Shown here one piece after another: positions 42,501 to 50,666 of a DNA stretch of 64,000 bases. The position numbers and the translations under genes were made by a program. The notes below the pieces were generated by a model. The model did no database searches, was not told where the DNA came from, and saw only the letters and a list, made by a program, of their open reading frames with translations. Positions within the stretch are counted from its first letter, which is position 1. Every line of letters begins with the position of its first letter. Where the stretch lies: positions 1-64,000 of IMG/VR virus record IMGVR_UViG_3300025141_000036; one strand, 5' to 3'. This DNA is from a virus.

Positions 42501-45500
42501 TTTCCATCTGAGTTTTCATTAAAGACCCCACTGTCTTAGGGTAATTCCCTAAAGGTTTTGGCTCAGGGTTGAAGACCGGGATGGGCTCCATCCTTCCTGA
42601 AATTAAAATGTTACTATTTTCCTTCCGAAATTCCCAATCCGCTGGTGAGTTGGTATAGTTTGGAAAAAAGAATGGCGAGTCCGCTCTTCTTTCGTGTTTT
42701 TTGAGTCGAAAATTGTTTTTGTCTCTCAGGATATTGTTTAAAACTGCGTTTCTCCTACCAATTAATTCTCCCAGAAAGGATCTGTCTATGTTTTCAAACA
42801 TGCTTTTAATCATTTCCAACTTTGTTTGTCTCAAAGATTCGTCTTCAAAAAGGAGGGCGCTTTTGTCGTTAACGCACCCAGGATCCCTACTGGGGTCCAG
42901 CAAGGAGTCTACGGCGTCCCCTAGAATCCCATCGGTTCCTTTTTCTAAGTAATCCAATAAATCCCCTATATCTTCATCTCGCTTGCCGTTTGCTTGATCT
43001 ACTAGGTCTCTAGCAGTGGCTGGGTCAACACCAAGGTTTTCGTAGATATTTGCACGCTCTTCGTTCCAGGCGTCCAGCTCGGGTTGAGTTAAACAAACTG
43101 CATCATATAAAGGAGTCTCTTCATCTGTGAGGGCTTGGTCTCGCAGGGCTTGTCTCAATTCGGGCGGGATGTAGTTTCCTGCCTGGCCAAACACTTCTGC
43201 TACTTGGCTCGGGGTCCCGAAGACATCAGCCAGTTCAGGATGCACAGTGGCAACTAATTGTGATAAATCTGTTAAAACCTTCGCATTCATATTTTTGGGA
43301 GTGTTTGTCAACAATCCTACCAGGTCATTCTTAGACATTGTAGAGTTCATTGACTTATAAAGATCGTTATAGCTTTGGTCGGTAATGCCTGATCCTACAA
43401 TGCCCGATGCTTTGAAAATGTTTTTCTTTGTGTTATTGAGTTCATCTTCTGATGCGTCTGGGCAAAAAGCTTCTGCAAAAATAGAATCCAACCCTGCTGT
43501 TTTGCCCGAGGCTAAATCAGCTGCGGCCATGCCTACGGCATTCAACCCTTTACACAAAGCACTATCTATACCTTCTAGGACTTTTAAAATTAGACGCTTA
43601 ATAACTTCCGTAAGCAGTCCCTCTATTTTACCTGCGAATTGCTTTTTTAACACTAGCAGTGCTGATTTATCAAAAAAGCCAGGGATTTCCTTTATTTGAT
43701 CAGGAAAGCCGATTCCTATTCCGCCATCGCCGCAGACATCCAGAGTAAAGGTAGACAAGAAACTATCTATAGGGGGCTTAAACATTCCTTGATAAGCACA
43801 AGTGTAGTCTCCTACAAATTTATACAAAATGTCTGATCCTGGGAATCGATCTAATATTTGCATTAACTCATCTATTTCTACAATATCTAGTAAAAATTCT
43901 ATATAAGCATCTACCACTAGTTTTTGTATATTACCTAATGCTACACCATAAGTGCCCTGTTGCCCGCCGGGTGAATCTTTGCCAAGTTCATTTTTGGTGA
44001 TTTGCCGCCGTTCCTTATCTGTTAATTTTGACCACTCTTCCGATAGGCTTTTTCGTGTTGCCGAGGCAGATCTGCCAATATAACTATTTCCTGCTTTTGC
44101 TTGTTGTTTGCGTCCCCAATCTCTAATCGCCATGGCGCCGGGTGACAATTCATAGCCAGACTGCTCTTGTTGTTCATATCGAGCATCTATAAGAGCTTGA
44201 GTGTCAGCCATCATTTGCTCTTGCTCTCGGCGATATGCCTCGGCTTTGGCTGCAGCTTCTTCTTGGGCTGCTTGGGCTGCAGCTGCCATAACTTCTCTTT
44301 GTTTCTTTCTTTCTTCTTCTATAACAGCCTTGTCCCATTCTTCTAGAGCTGCTTGAGTTAAAGGAATCAGTTTTTTAATCTCTTCAACTGTTTTGTCTCT
44401 TCGCATTAATTTAGTACGACTGGCGTTTTCTACCAGATAGGCTTGGGTGTTATTATACCACTTTACATAGTTATCGTAATGAAGGAGATTGTCATCTCTA
44501 GGAAAATCCATGTGAAAATCATAAACACCTTTAAAATCCTTAAACGCCTGGGTAGTAACCCTTGCGTCCCAGTATAAAGTAATAAATTCATACCACGCTT
44601 CTTTGACTGGGGTTCCTGATGAATATCCTTTATTCTTTCTCCTTTGAATATAGGCTTTCCAAGATTTATCAGCATCTTTTAAATGTTGTTCTGTTGGGCG
44701 TTTAATGGGATCGGGCGCAGGGGGTGTAGCTACAATCTCTTCTTCAGAGATTCCTGTATAGCCTGGTAGTTCCATATCTGGTTCTTCCGGGGTTTCTTCT
44801 ATTTCTGGTTTTGGAACTTCCGGGGGCAATTCTTTTAAATATTGAATGTATAAATTAGTGTTCTCTATTGAACCGGGGTCATAATCTTGCTCCCATGGGA
44901 GAGGGAGATTGCCAAATTCCTGCTCGAAAGCTTTTCTGAGTTCTATTTGTTTCTGTGGTGGCAAGTTGTTAATGAAAATTCCAAAAACATCAAGATCCAT
45001 AGCTTCTAAGGATGCTTTTACTATTTTTGTCAGCGCATCATCTACAGTTACACCCGAAAATAAGCATCTAACTGATTGGATTGTTAAAGTCTTTAAATTA
45101 CAAACTGACATTCTTTTTATCAATTTTACTAAATCAAGTTCTTTCATATTCTTGAAATTTAGTCCCCCCTTTTTCAAATAAGTCGCCTTGTCCACGATAG
45201 ACTCCAAAAGAGTGTCTTGTTGTGCAAACTCTTCTAGAGCTGCCTCATATCCAATTCTCCAATAAGGATCCTCTTTGGGTTTTTTGCTTTTATTGTGTTG
45301 CTGTCGAACATATTTAGATGCGGCTCTAGAGTATTGCCTTTCTTTATTGTTTGTCTGTCGGTCTGTTTTTTTTATTTTCTTTTGAATCTCTTTAATTTTT
45401 TCTTGATTCTCTTGAATCCCTTTCATCCAACCTGCAAGTTCCGTGGGGCTTGTCCATTTTTGTTGAAAATCAGGATCATAAACAGATTTTAAGCTATTAA

Positions 45501-47142
45501 ACCTATCAATCTTTTGTTGCAGTATAATAATTTCGGATTCTAGGGCTCTTACTTTCTTCCATAAACGTTCTTTTTCTACTCGCGCTTCTTCGATTGCTAT
45601 ATCCCGGGCTTCCTTCTTAGCTTGTTTAACTGAGTCTTTCTTCTTTTTTCTTTCTGATTCTGGGATTTTTACTTCGTGTTCTTGATCCAGATCACCGAAG
45701 TCAGTGCACGAATTCTTATTAAATTCGTATTGAATAAAATCGGAGACAGACAGGGACTCGTTTAAAATGTAATCTCGCAACTCCACAGCATGATTTTTTA
45801 TGTTTTCTGATACACACTGCAGTCCTTCTTCTTCTAGGGATTTCTCCGAAAATCTCCCGTAATCAACGGAAAGCAATGGATAGGTAAATTTTATTAAAAA
45901 ATCCATCCAGGGATAAGATTTGCGGGATCTCAGAGATACATCTATCTCATTTAATTTAGCTATGTAGTTCCAAACCGTTGCGTCAAAAGGTGACGGGCTA
46001 CCAGAAAGCTTAGACATTCCTTGCGTCCACTCTTCATATGGGCAACCTTTCTTTTTAGACTCGATTTTAAGAACCTTGTAGGGCTTGTCAGTGTCGGAGT
46101 TATCAAAGGTGATTTTCACCAACCTCGCATTGTTTTTAATTACACTCGGTATATTCGATCGAATATTCCACCCATTGTCTAAGCCTACATCTTTCAACGT
46201 CGTGTAAAGAGTGCCAATTCTTTCACTATATGTTGAGGCATAAAAACTAATTTTACTCTCTTCAATCGGAACATATAAATAGCCCTTCTGAACCTGTAAA
46301 AAGGCAGACTGATATTGAGAGTAAACCCACATTGCTGATTTCAATCTTTGAATTTGTGCCCATAACTTATCGGTTGTTAAGACAACCTCTGATTTTAAGT
46401 TTACTGCTTCTTTTTCTATTTTATCTCTGGTTGGATTATCTGGGACTTTTTCTAAAATAAAAGACGGAATAGCTATCAAAACTTTTAATAACCCACCTTC
46501 ACCCTCTACTAAAGTCCACTCCTTAGGATAAGCATAGATTTCCAAGGCTAATGGATTTTTGATTTGTGGCAATTTTGCTGATGCGCCTATTAAATTTTGA
46601 GTAAACTCCGAAGGATCCTCGGGGTTTAAAAAGGGAGAAGTAGGCAAGTCAATGTCTCGGCATGCGTTGACTCTATCTTCTGCTGCCATCACGGGGTCAA
46701 GAGCCAATGCAGCATATGCATCCTCATAATCCTCATAGGTAGTTATGATTTCGGCAGGGAGCATATCCAAAGCTGGACCAGTGTGATAGGCACAAATGAT
46801 CTGGTCCGCAATGAGCTTGCCATATTCCTCCAACATTAGTCTAATTCCGGCTTCGACATAGCTTCTTAATAGCTTTCTCTTCTGGGTTCGACTCTCTGCG
46901 GTTTCGCCACTTGGGAACATGTTAGTTGGGCTAACCACATAAGAATCACCAAATTTGTTTAAGGTTACACACACCATAAATTCGCAAGTTTTTTCATTAT
47001 AAAATGGCTCGGCAACCATCTGAGTCCAATTTGGAACAATATAGTTGGGGTTGGGCTTACATGCAGGACAAATCCTCTTTAAAGGCTCTCTTTCCGGTGG
47101 CTCGCACACATTTTTTTGAAATTCACTAAAATTTTCTGCCAT
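39517..47142 (-). CDS. Giant baseplate-region protein, 2541 aa
   Basis: The largest gene of the window, one uninterrupted frame. The N-terminus has CPACKPNPNYIVPNW (possible CxxC site). Residues ~490-640 and ~960-1030 are highly charged and predicted coiled coil (KKKKDSVKQAKKEARDIAIEEA; AAQAAQEEAAAKAEAYRREQ). The rest alternates helical and beta segments. It sits between the 342-residue spike-region protein and gp25. Tape-measure proteins can be this long, but the composition is not mainly helical and hydrophobic, so a baseplate scaffold or hub seems as likely. I do not recognise a family. Confidence 0.78.
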   Translation of the reverse strand: MAENFSEFQKNVCEPPEREPLKRICPACKPNPNYIVPNWTQMVAEPFYNEKTCEFMVCVTLNKFGDSYVVSPTNMFPSGETAESRTQKRKLLRSYVEAGIRLMLEEYGKLIADQIICAYHTGPALDMLPAEIITTYEDYEDAYAALALDPVMAAEDRVNACRDIDLPTSPFLNPEDPSEFTQNLIGASAKLPQIKNPLALEIYAYPKEWTLVEGEGGLLKVLIAIPSFILEKVPDNPTRDKIEKEAVNLKSEVVLTTDKLWAQIQRLKSAMWVYSQYQSAFLQVQKGYLYVPIEESKISFYASTYSERIGTLYTTLKDVGLDNGWNIRSNIPSVIKNNARLVKITFDNSDTDKPYKVLKIESKKKGCPYEEWTQGMSKLSGSPSPFDATVWNYIAKLNEIDVSLRSRKSYPWMDFLIKFTYPLLSVDYGRFSEKSLEEEGLQCVSENIKNHAVELRDYILNESLSVSDFIQYEFNKNSCTDFGDLDQEHEVKIPESERKKKKDSVKQAKKEARDIAIEEARVEKERLWKKVRALESEIIILQQKIDRFNSLKSVYDPDFQQKWTSPTELAGWMKGIQENQEKIKEIQKKIKKTDRQTNNKERQYSRAASKYVRQQHNKSKKPKEDPYWRIGYEAALEEFAQQDTLLESIVDKATYLKKGGLNFKNMKELDLVKLIKRMSVCNLKTLTIQSVRCLFSGVTVDDALTKIVKASLEAMDLDVFGIFINNLPPQKQIELRKAFEQEFGNLPLPWEQDYDPGSIENTNLYIQYLKELPPEVPKPEIEETPEEPDMELPGYTGISEEEIVATPPAPDPIKRPTEQHLKDADKSWKAYIQRRKNKGYSSGTPVKEAWYEFITLYWDARVTTQAFKDFKGVYDFHMDFPRDDNLLHYDNYVKWYNNTQAYLVENASRTKLMRRDKTVEEIKKLIPLTQAALEEWDKAVIEEERKKQREVMAAAAQAAQEEAAAKAEAYRREQEQMMADTQALIDARYEQQEQSGYELSPGAMAIRDWGRKQQAKAGNSYIGRSASATRKSLSEEWSKLTDKERRQITKNELGKDSPGGQQGTYGVALGNIQKLVVDAYIEFLLDIVEIDELMQILDRFPGSDILYKFVGDYTCAYQGMFKPPIDSFLSTFTLDVCGDGGIGIGFPDQIKEIPGFFDKSALLVLKKQFAGKIEGLLTEVIKRLILKVLEGIDSALCKGLNAVGMAAADLASGKTAGLDSIFAEAFCPDASEDELNNTKKNIFKASGIVGSGITDQSYNDLYKSMNSTMSKNDLVGLLTNTPKNMNAKVLTDLSQLVATVHPELADVFGTPSQVAEVFGQAGNYIPPELRQALRDQALTDEETPLYDAVCLTQPELDAWNEERANIYENLGVDPATARDLVDQANGKRDEDIGDLLDYLEKGTDGILGDAVDSLLDPSRDPGCVNDKSALLFEDESLRQTKLEMIKSMFENIDRSFLGELIGRRNAVLNNILRDKNNFRLKKHERRADSPFFFPNYTNSPADWEFRKENSNILISGRMEPIPVFNPEPKPLGNYPKTVGSLMKTQMESYTSYLSNRSTTPQAQVSKQFINSFESVPSYEFQLNFKLRKVAKPSYQLEVVETFRNKITEAEAERLGLDYGLFSKKSLPPMVSLDLEVNNDFKATKYLNFNYVDNQEELPYQALIFKSLLESKISGTIEQNPAVLMKAFDRGNKTVLQCVQNAVIQTPSGDIPTGFRFGYEGGEPLTFADLWYVNPDASPDDKSSWVYTHLPGDRVLGKSATENPRVHFLDPSIHGGNYLFPKIYVEPASYNGWLGMIRTFIPELKSCEKEDNGFLNITQIAKRAKEVEDNLPFDERLSLAPDCRIEVPYDKHFSSATHGIMEGVVLSTMRVYCSEYIFKTLPVYSGIELSSKNVDNAFLNLIIQQMKNGLTAQTTSWNMVQGYTYYLMFLEQAVQVVQRQIQDGLMEETQEIKNAFTIIETTQINYDPIKINIFDWENMPWDSISDTFRGAAIIAFGEDWQQDYDNVLTEELLKSLALLAVGGPAAITAAQAHLVGTLLTRCAFLSPFKLRLARKINSLHESRAAAEVILRALAKNELSLLMKKINLNMRPRPHIEDIQKYLLSRNGILFGSSLRSGEMKIEQPAVEGSTGFDYGDIFNVVRDVEVDNPFNNQEITVTAANLAIPAEHDDALAYFSEGLLETPPAAIPEFLKRKVSNMITLFQNGLFYLEKYVRVYTKDGEERVLSIPEFQELIASKLQAYEPGVAITQSEDLSLETLVLDPSKNISEFFGNAYIVEDEVMGTIGVKFGVRLIYSPPPQFNYTAPEDNQKERTYTIGVPEVSLKVDESVHAWLETLLGNTALKERIIESLDGITVQQESLSRAIPVVEFEQDIKDRPVGDLDLEGKNMGEELKCYIDNLTKEEDFKVLFDTCFPARSFVSFYGVYSFYGFFESIGMDLSNPDEVDEDPGKLREQWKKALFDKTKKKLRQLFNATYRTDDDEKEENEPRSKREKSEFLKNLLPQAFMNLDSSVQWWQRIRFVDIKPFDADGQDCLNSFQKMFR

Positions 47143-47144
47143 TC

Positions 47145-48173
47145 TTACATTCCTATATAAACTGTTGAACTCAACAGTCTTTCTGTTTTGGAGCCCTGTA
47201 GGACTCCGTTCTCTGTACCTAAAGCCTTGAAGGTTTTCATGTGCTGTTGATACGTCTTAATAATAGAGTCCACATTCGTTTCTAAAAAAGCCGGGATGCT
47301 CTTGGCTGCTTGAGTAGCAGCATTTACAGAAGGGATGGTCTGGACAACACCCAGGCCGAAGCCAGTATGGGTATGAAGAGCCATTGCTGTTTTGTATTTG
47401 ACAAGATTAAACTCAACATCCATAACCCGGTTTCTTAACGTTTGAATCTCCTCGTTTAATGATCTCAAATATTTAACTAAATTATCTCCTAGAACTGCTG
47501 GTTGTGCGCTATCGTCTCCAATTTGGGCGATTTCAATACGAGGAGTTATATTCTTGTTGTAGTTAACAAGCCTTTCTACACCTTCGGCTTTTGAAAACCC
47601 TACTAAAATTCTGACTCGTTCGCGGCCTATAATCAAAGTGTGATCAGCTTTTATCCCTATTCCCGATTTCATAGTGGAAGTAATTGAGGTAGCGGGGGAT
47701 CCATCTCCTACTGCGAAGTAATGTTGAATATCTCCCCTCTCTGTTAAATAAATTCTCGCGCCGTCTGAAATAAAGTTGGCTCTGGTTTCTGTTGAAGAGG
47801 TTTTTATTCTAGCTTCACAACTAAGAGCCCCAGCAACAATGTCTATAGCTTCACACATAGTTCCACCTTGGCCTCCAACACCAGTTGCTCTAGAACCATA
47901 ATTATCCTTGGTAAAAACAATTCGGCCGCCTTGGTTTTTTGAACCTTCTTCCACCCGGGATAACACTCTTTCGATTGCACCTTTGGGTCCAAAAACTGGT
48001 AAATCCTCACAATCTTCCGTTAAAAAAACTCCGGACTTTTGAGGCATAAATGGAGAATTTATCTCCCGATCTATACACTCTTCTATCAATCGACGGTCAT
48101 CCTTAAGAGCTGTGTACGCGCCAACTAATTTTACTTTTTTAGGTCCGCCTTTTTGCAAAGGATTAAAAGCCAT
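47145..48173 (-). CDS. Tail spike-region protein, 342 aa (possible central needle)
   Basis: ATG at 48173 follows GGAGGAGAAACATAA; an in-frame longer start at 48197 overlaps the upstream gene and is less likely. It begins MAFNPLQKGGPKKVKL. The middle has GDIQHYFAVGDG and MKSGIGIKADHTLIIGRERVRI, short repetitive beta segments like those of gp5-type spike helices. A helical segment follows (SLNEEIQTLRNRVMDVEFNL). Directly next to the three spike-like hydrolases, it may be the needle part that in T4 is fused to gp5; this is inference. Confidence 0.65.
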   Translation of the reverse strand: MAFNPLQKGGPKKVKLVGAYTALKDDRRLIEECIDREINSPFMPQKSGVFLTEDCEDLPVFGPKGAIERVLSRVEEGSKNQGGRIVFTKDNYGSRATGVGGQGGTMCEAIDIVAGALSCEARIKTSSTETRANFISDGARIYLTERGDIQHYFAVGDGSPATSITSTMKSGIGIKADHTLIIGRERVRILVGFSKAEGVERLVNYNKNITPRIEIAQIGDDSAQPAVLGDNLVKYLRSLNEEIQTLRNRVMDVEFNLVKYKTAMALHTHTGFGLGVVQTIPSVNAATQAAKSIPAFLETNVDSIIKTYQQHMKTFKALGTENGVLQGSKTERLLSSTVYIGM

Positions 48174-48174
48174 T

Positions 48175-49329
48175 TTATGTTTCTCCTCCACCAACATCTT
48201 GTGGTGATTTTTTAATGATCCCTTTGAGGTCTATCCATTCGAAATGCCATGGTTCATCGGGACCTTTCGCTCCTTCTAAAGCCCACGGTGGGTTATGAAA
48301 ACCAAATCTTGGAGCATGCTCTTTCATCCATTTGTAAGTAGCCGATCGGTATCTTTTGGATCCATATACTTTTTTACCTTTGAGGTTGCAAACTTTCCAG
48401 TCAATGGCCAAACCCCATCCGTGTCGGGATCTGCCTGGGGTGGCTGCATATTCTGAAGTTCCAGCTTTTATGTTTCTTATTTTAGTGGAAACTTGCCTGT
48501 CGTAACTTCTGACTCCACTCGCAGTTCCTGCTATGGAAATTTGAAATCCGAAATGTGCATTGAATGCATCTTCTATCTGGTTCCAACTAGGGATTATGTC
48601 TTTCACAACTATTGTTCCTTGATTAGTCACACCCAATAATTCTTGTGGAAATGAGCCATTATAAACTGGCTTATTGTGCCAACCGGAGACGTTGCCTACA
48701 TAATATCTCTTCAGAGGCGCAGGAAACCCAGAGTGTCCCGTAGTTCTAACGGAATCGGATCCGTTTGGTGCATTCGGAATGTTTGAGAGATCCGGGGTCC
48801 CTGAGTTGTAAAATTGCCCCATAGTTTCTTGATCCCAACTGTTTGCAAACGTTTGGAATAGACTATCCTTTTCTCTAAGGTTCAAAAATTTCTTAGAGAG
48901 GCCCACTCTTTGCATTAAGACTATGGAATTTTTCTTTCCTTCTGAATGGTATCTAGCAGACCAGATTTCCCCTTCTTGAGGGCTCCTTCCAGCCTCTTGC
49001 ATTACAAATCCAATTGGGTGCATATTTATTAATTTCTTTGTCATTTGAACATCGGGTTCACTAAAAGGATCGGGGAATTCTAAATCATCGTTGATATAAC
49101 TCCTCACTCTACTAAAGAAATACGCAGGCTCTTGAGGATTATTAGTAGCTGGGTTTCCATGAGCAGATCCTCGAAATGGATTACTGCTTTTTTCTCCAGA
49201 CAAAACCACCACTTGAAATATCTTTGGTTCTTTTCTTTGATTATGTTTTACCACCGCATGTTGCAAGTTTTGGCGATGTAGGTTGATTTTTTCAACTGCA
49301 CCCATAAGAATAGCAGGAACTTCTATCAT
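48175..49329 (-). CDS. Spike-type protein with M15 peptidase-like C-terminus, 384 aa
   Basis: The N-terminal ~170 residues (MIEVPAILMGAVEKINL, NNPQEPAYFFSRVR, PDPFSEPDVQMTKKL, EGEIWSARY) are shared with the next two genes. The C-terminal part carries SRHGWGLAIDW (~298-308) and PWHFEW (~357-362), the zinc-binding His/Asp/His pattern of D-Ala-D-Ala carboxypeptidase/endopeptidase family M15. It therefore probably cuts peptide cross-links of the host wall during DNA injection. It is the third of three tandem paralogues in transcription order. An AAGGGG site precedes the ATG. Confidence 0.85.
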   Translation of the reverse strand: MIEVPAILMGAVEKINLHRQNLQHAVVKHNQRKEPKIFQVVVLSGEKSSNPFRGSAHGNPATNNPQEPAYFFSRVRSYINDDLEFPDPFSEPDVQMTKKLINMHPIGFVMQEAGRSPQEGEIWSARYHSEGKKNSIVLMQRVGLSKKFLNLREKDSLFQTFANSWDQETMGQFYNSGTPDLSNIPNAPNGSDSVRTTGHSGFPAPLKRYYVGNVSGWHNKPVYNGSFPQELLGVTNQGTIVVKDIIPSWNQIEDAFNAHFGFQISIAGTASGVRSYDRQVSTKIRNIKAGTSEYAATPGRSRHGWGLAIDWKVCNLKGKKVYGSKRYRSATYKWMKEHAPRFGFHNPPWALEGAKGPDEPWHFEWIDLKGIIKKSPQDVGGGET

Positions 49330-49334
49330 TTTCT

Positions 49335-50666
49335 TTACCCCTTGGCTAAATCACGTATTGCTATAGCACGTGGGCTTTTATCGATTGCAGCCCTGACTTG
49401 ATTAATGGCATTCATTGATCTGTCGGCGTCTGCTTTATTTACAGCCCCTTGCTTGTTAACACCAACACCACCATAATATTTAACATAAGCAGGGATCCAC
49501 TTTCCTTTTCTATATGCCCCTTTTTGTAATCTTATTGATGCAAACTCATAAGCCAAATCGTTTCCGGCTGACTTTGGGCTTACGCTGTCTCCAAATAAAT
49601 AGCGGCCGAGTGTTTTTCTCTTCATCGAAACCAAGTAAATGCCTAAAGCATTTTGATTTAATTTATTAAATTGATCACCTGTGTTCAAACCCTGGATTCT
49701 ACTGACAGCACTTTTGAAAGTTTTGGGAATTATCTGGTAGCCTCCGGTGGCAAAAAGACGTCCATTTCCTGCTGTTATGACTTTTGCGCCTTTTGATTGT
49801 CCAGCTCTGACTTGAGCAATTGACCATTGTGATAATGGTCCCCAGCCAGTTCCAATGTAATTAGTGTTGCCTATATAACCAGGCTTTCCATATCGGGAAT
49901 AGTAATTAAAAGCATCGTACTGTTCACCATTAAAGTGTTTGGTTGCACAACCTTCTCTAGAGCACTCGTGTTGTCTTATGTTGTTTAACAGTGGTTCAAA
50001 GATCCCCATACCTGCTAGTTCTTTTAATTGAGCCCACGTGAAGTTTAAACGACCTTTGATTTTTGTCCCTTGAGAGACTCTTACATTTACAACTGGTTCT
50101 GTGATCTCACCATTGGGCCCTACTTGTGCAACATCGCCGATGATGACAGGGCTATGCCTGAGATTTTCCCAAACATTTGCTGCTTGTTGGTATAAACTAT
50201 CCTTCTCTTTAAGATTTAAGAACCCTTTATCTACCCCCACTCTATTAATAAGAATTATCCCTTTTCTATCTTTTGTTAAATAACGACAAGTCCAGATATC
50301 CCCTTCTTTGGGGACAAGGCCCGTTGATTTCTCCAAGACACCGATCGGGTGCATATTAGCCAACTTCTTTGTCATCTTCACATCTGGTTCTTTAAACGGA
50401 TCCGGCGTGGTTAATTCATCTATATCTTTTCTTCTTATTCTCGCGAAATAATATGAAGGCTCTTGAGGGTTATTAGTAGCGAGATTACCATGGGCAGTGC
50501 CTACGTGAGGGTTATTAGAATTAGTTTCACCGCCTGATAAAACCACCGCTTCGAAGATTTCAGGTAACACATTAGAGAATGTTTTACTTATAAAACCGAA
50601 TTCTCTTTCTCTTTTGAGAGAAATGCGATTTAAAGCAGTCATAATGTTGGCGGGGACATCTATCAT
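49335..50666 (-). CDS. Spike-type protein with lysozyme/transglycosylase-like C-terminus, 443 aa
   Basis: It shares the N-terminal module (MIDVPANIMTALNRISL, NNPQEPSYYFARIR, PDPFKEPDVKMTKKL, EGDIWTCRY). The C-terminal domain has RQHECSREGC (candidate catalytic Glu, ~230) and GGYQIIPKTF (~308-317), resembling the E...GxYQ layout of lambda-R-type transglycosylases and related muralytic enzymes. It probably cleaves the glycan strand. The ATG overlaps the preceding stop as ATGA. The long distance between the two motifs may include an insertion. Confidence 0.78.
   Translation of the reverse strand: MIDVPANIMTALNRISLKREREFGFISKTFSNVLPEIFEAVVLSGGETNSNNPHVGTAHGNLATNNPQEPSYYFARIRRKDIDELTTPDPFKEPDVKMTKKLANMHPIGVLEKSTGLVPKEGDIWTCRYLTKDRKGIILINRVGVDKGFLNLKEKDSLYQQAANVWENLRHSPVIIGDVAQVGPNGEITEPVVNVRVSQGTKIKGRLNFTWAQLKELAGMGIFEPLLNNIRQHECSREGCATKHFNGEQYDAFNYYSRYGKPGYIGNTNYIGTGWGPLSQWSIAQVRAGQSKGAKVITAGNGRLFATGGYQIIPKTFKSAVSRIQGLNTGDQFNKLNQNALGIYLVSMKRKTLGRYLFGDSVSPKSAGNDLAYEFASIRLQKGAYRKGKWIPAYVKYYGGVGVNKQGAVNKADADRSMNAINQVRAAIDKSPRAIAIRDLAKG

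Noticed and set aside
39517-47142. Classical tape-measure protein
   Set aside because: Length would fit but it lacks long hydrophobic helical segments and lies between spike and gp25 genes; left as unknown.
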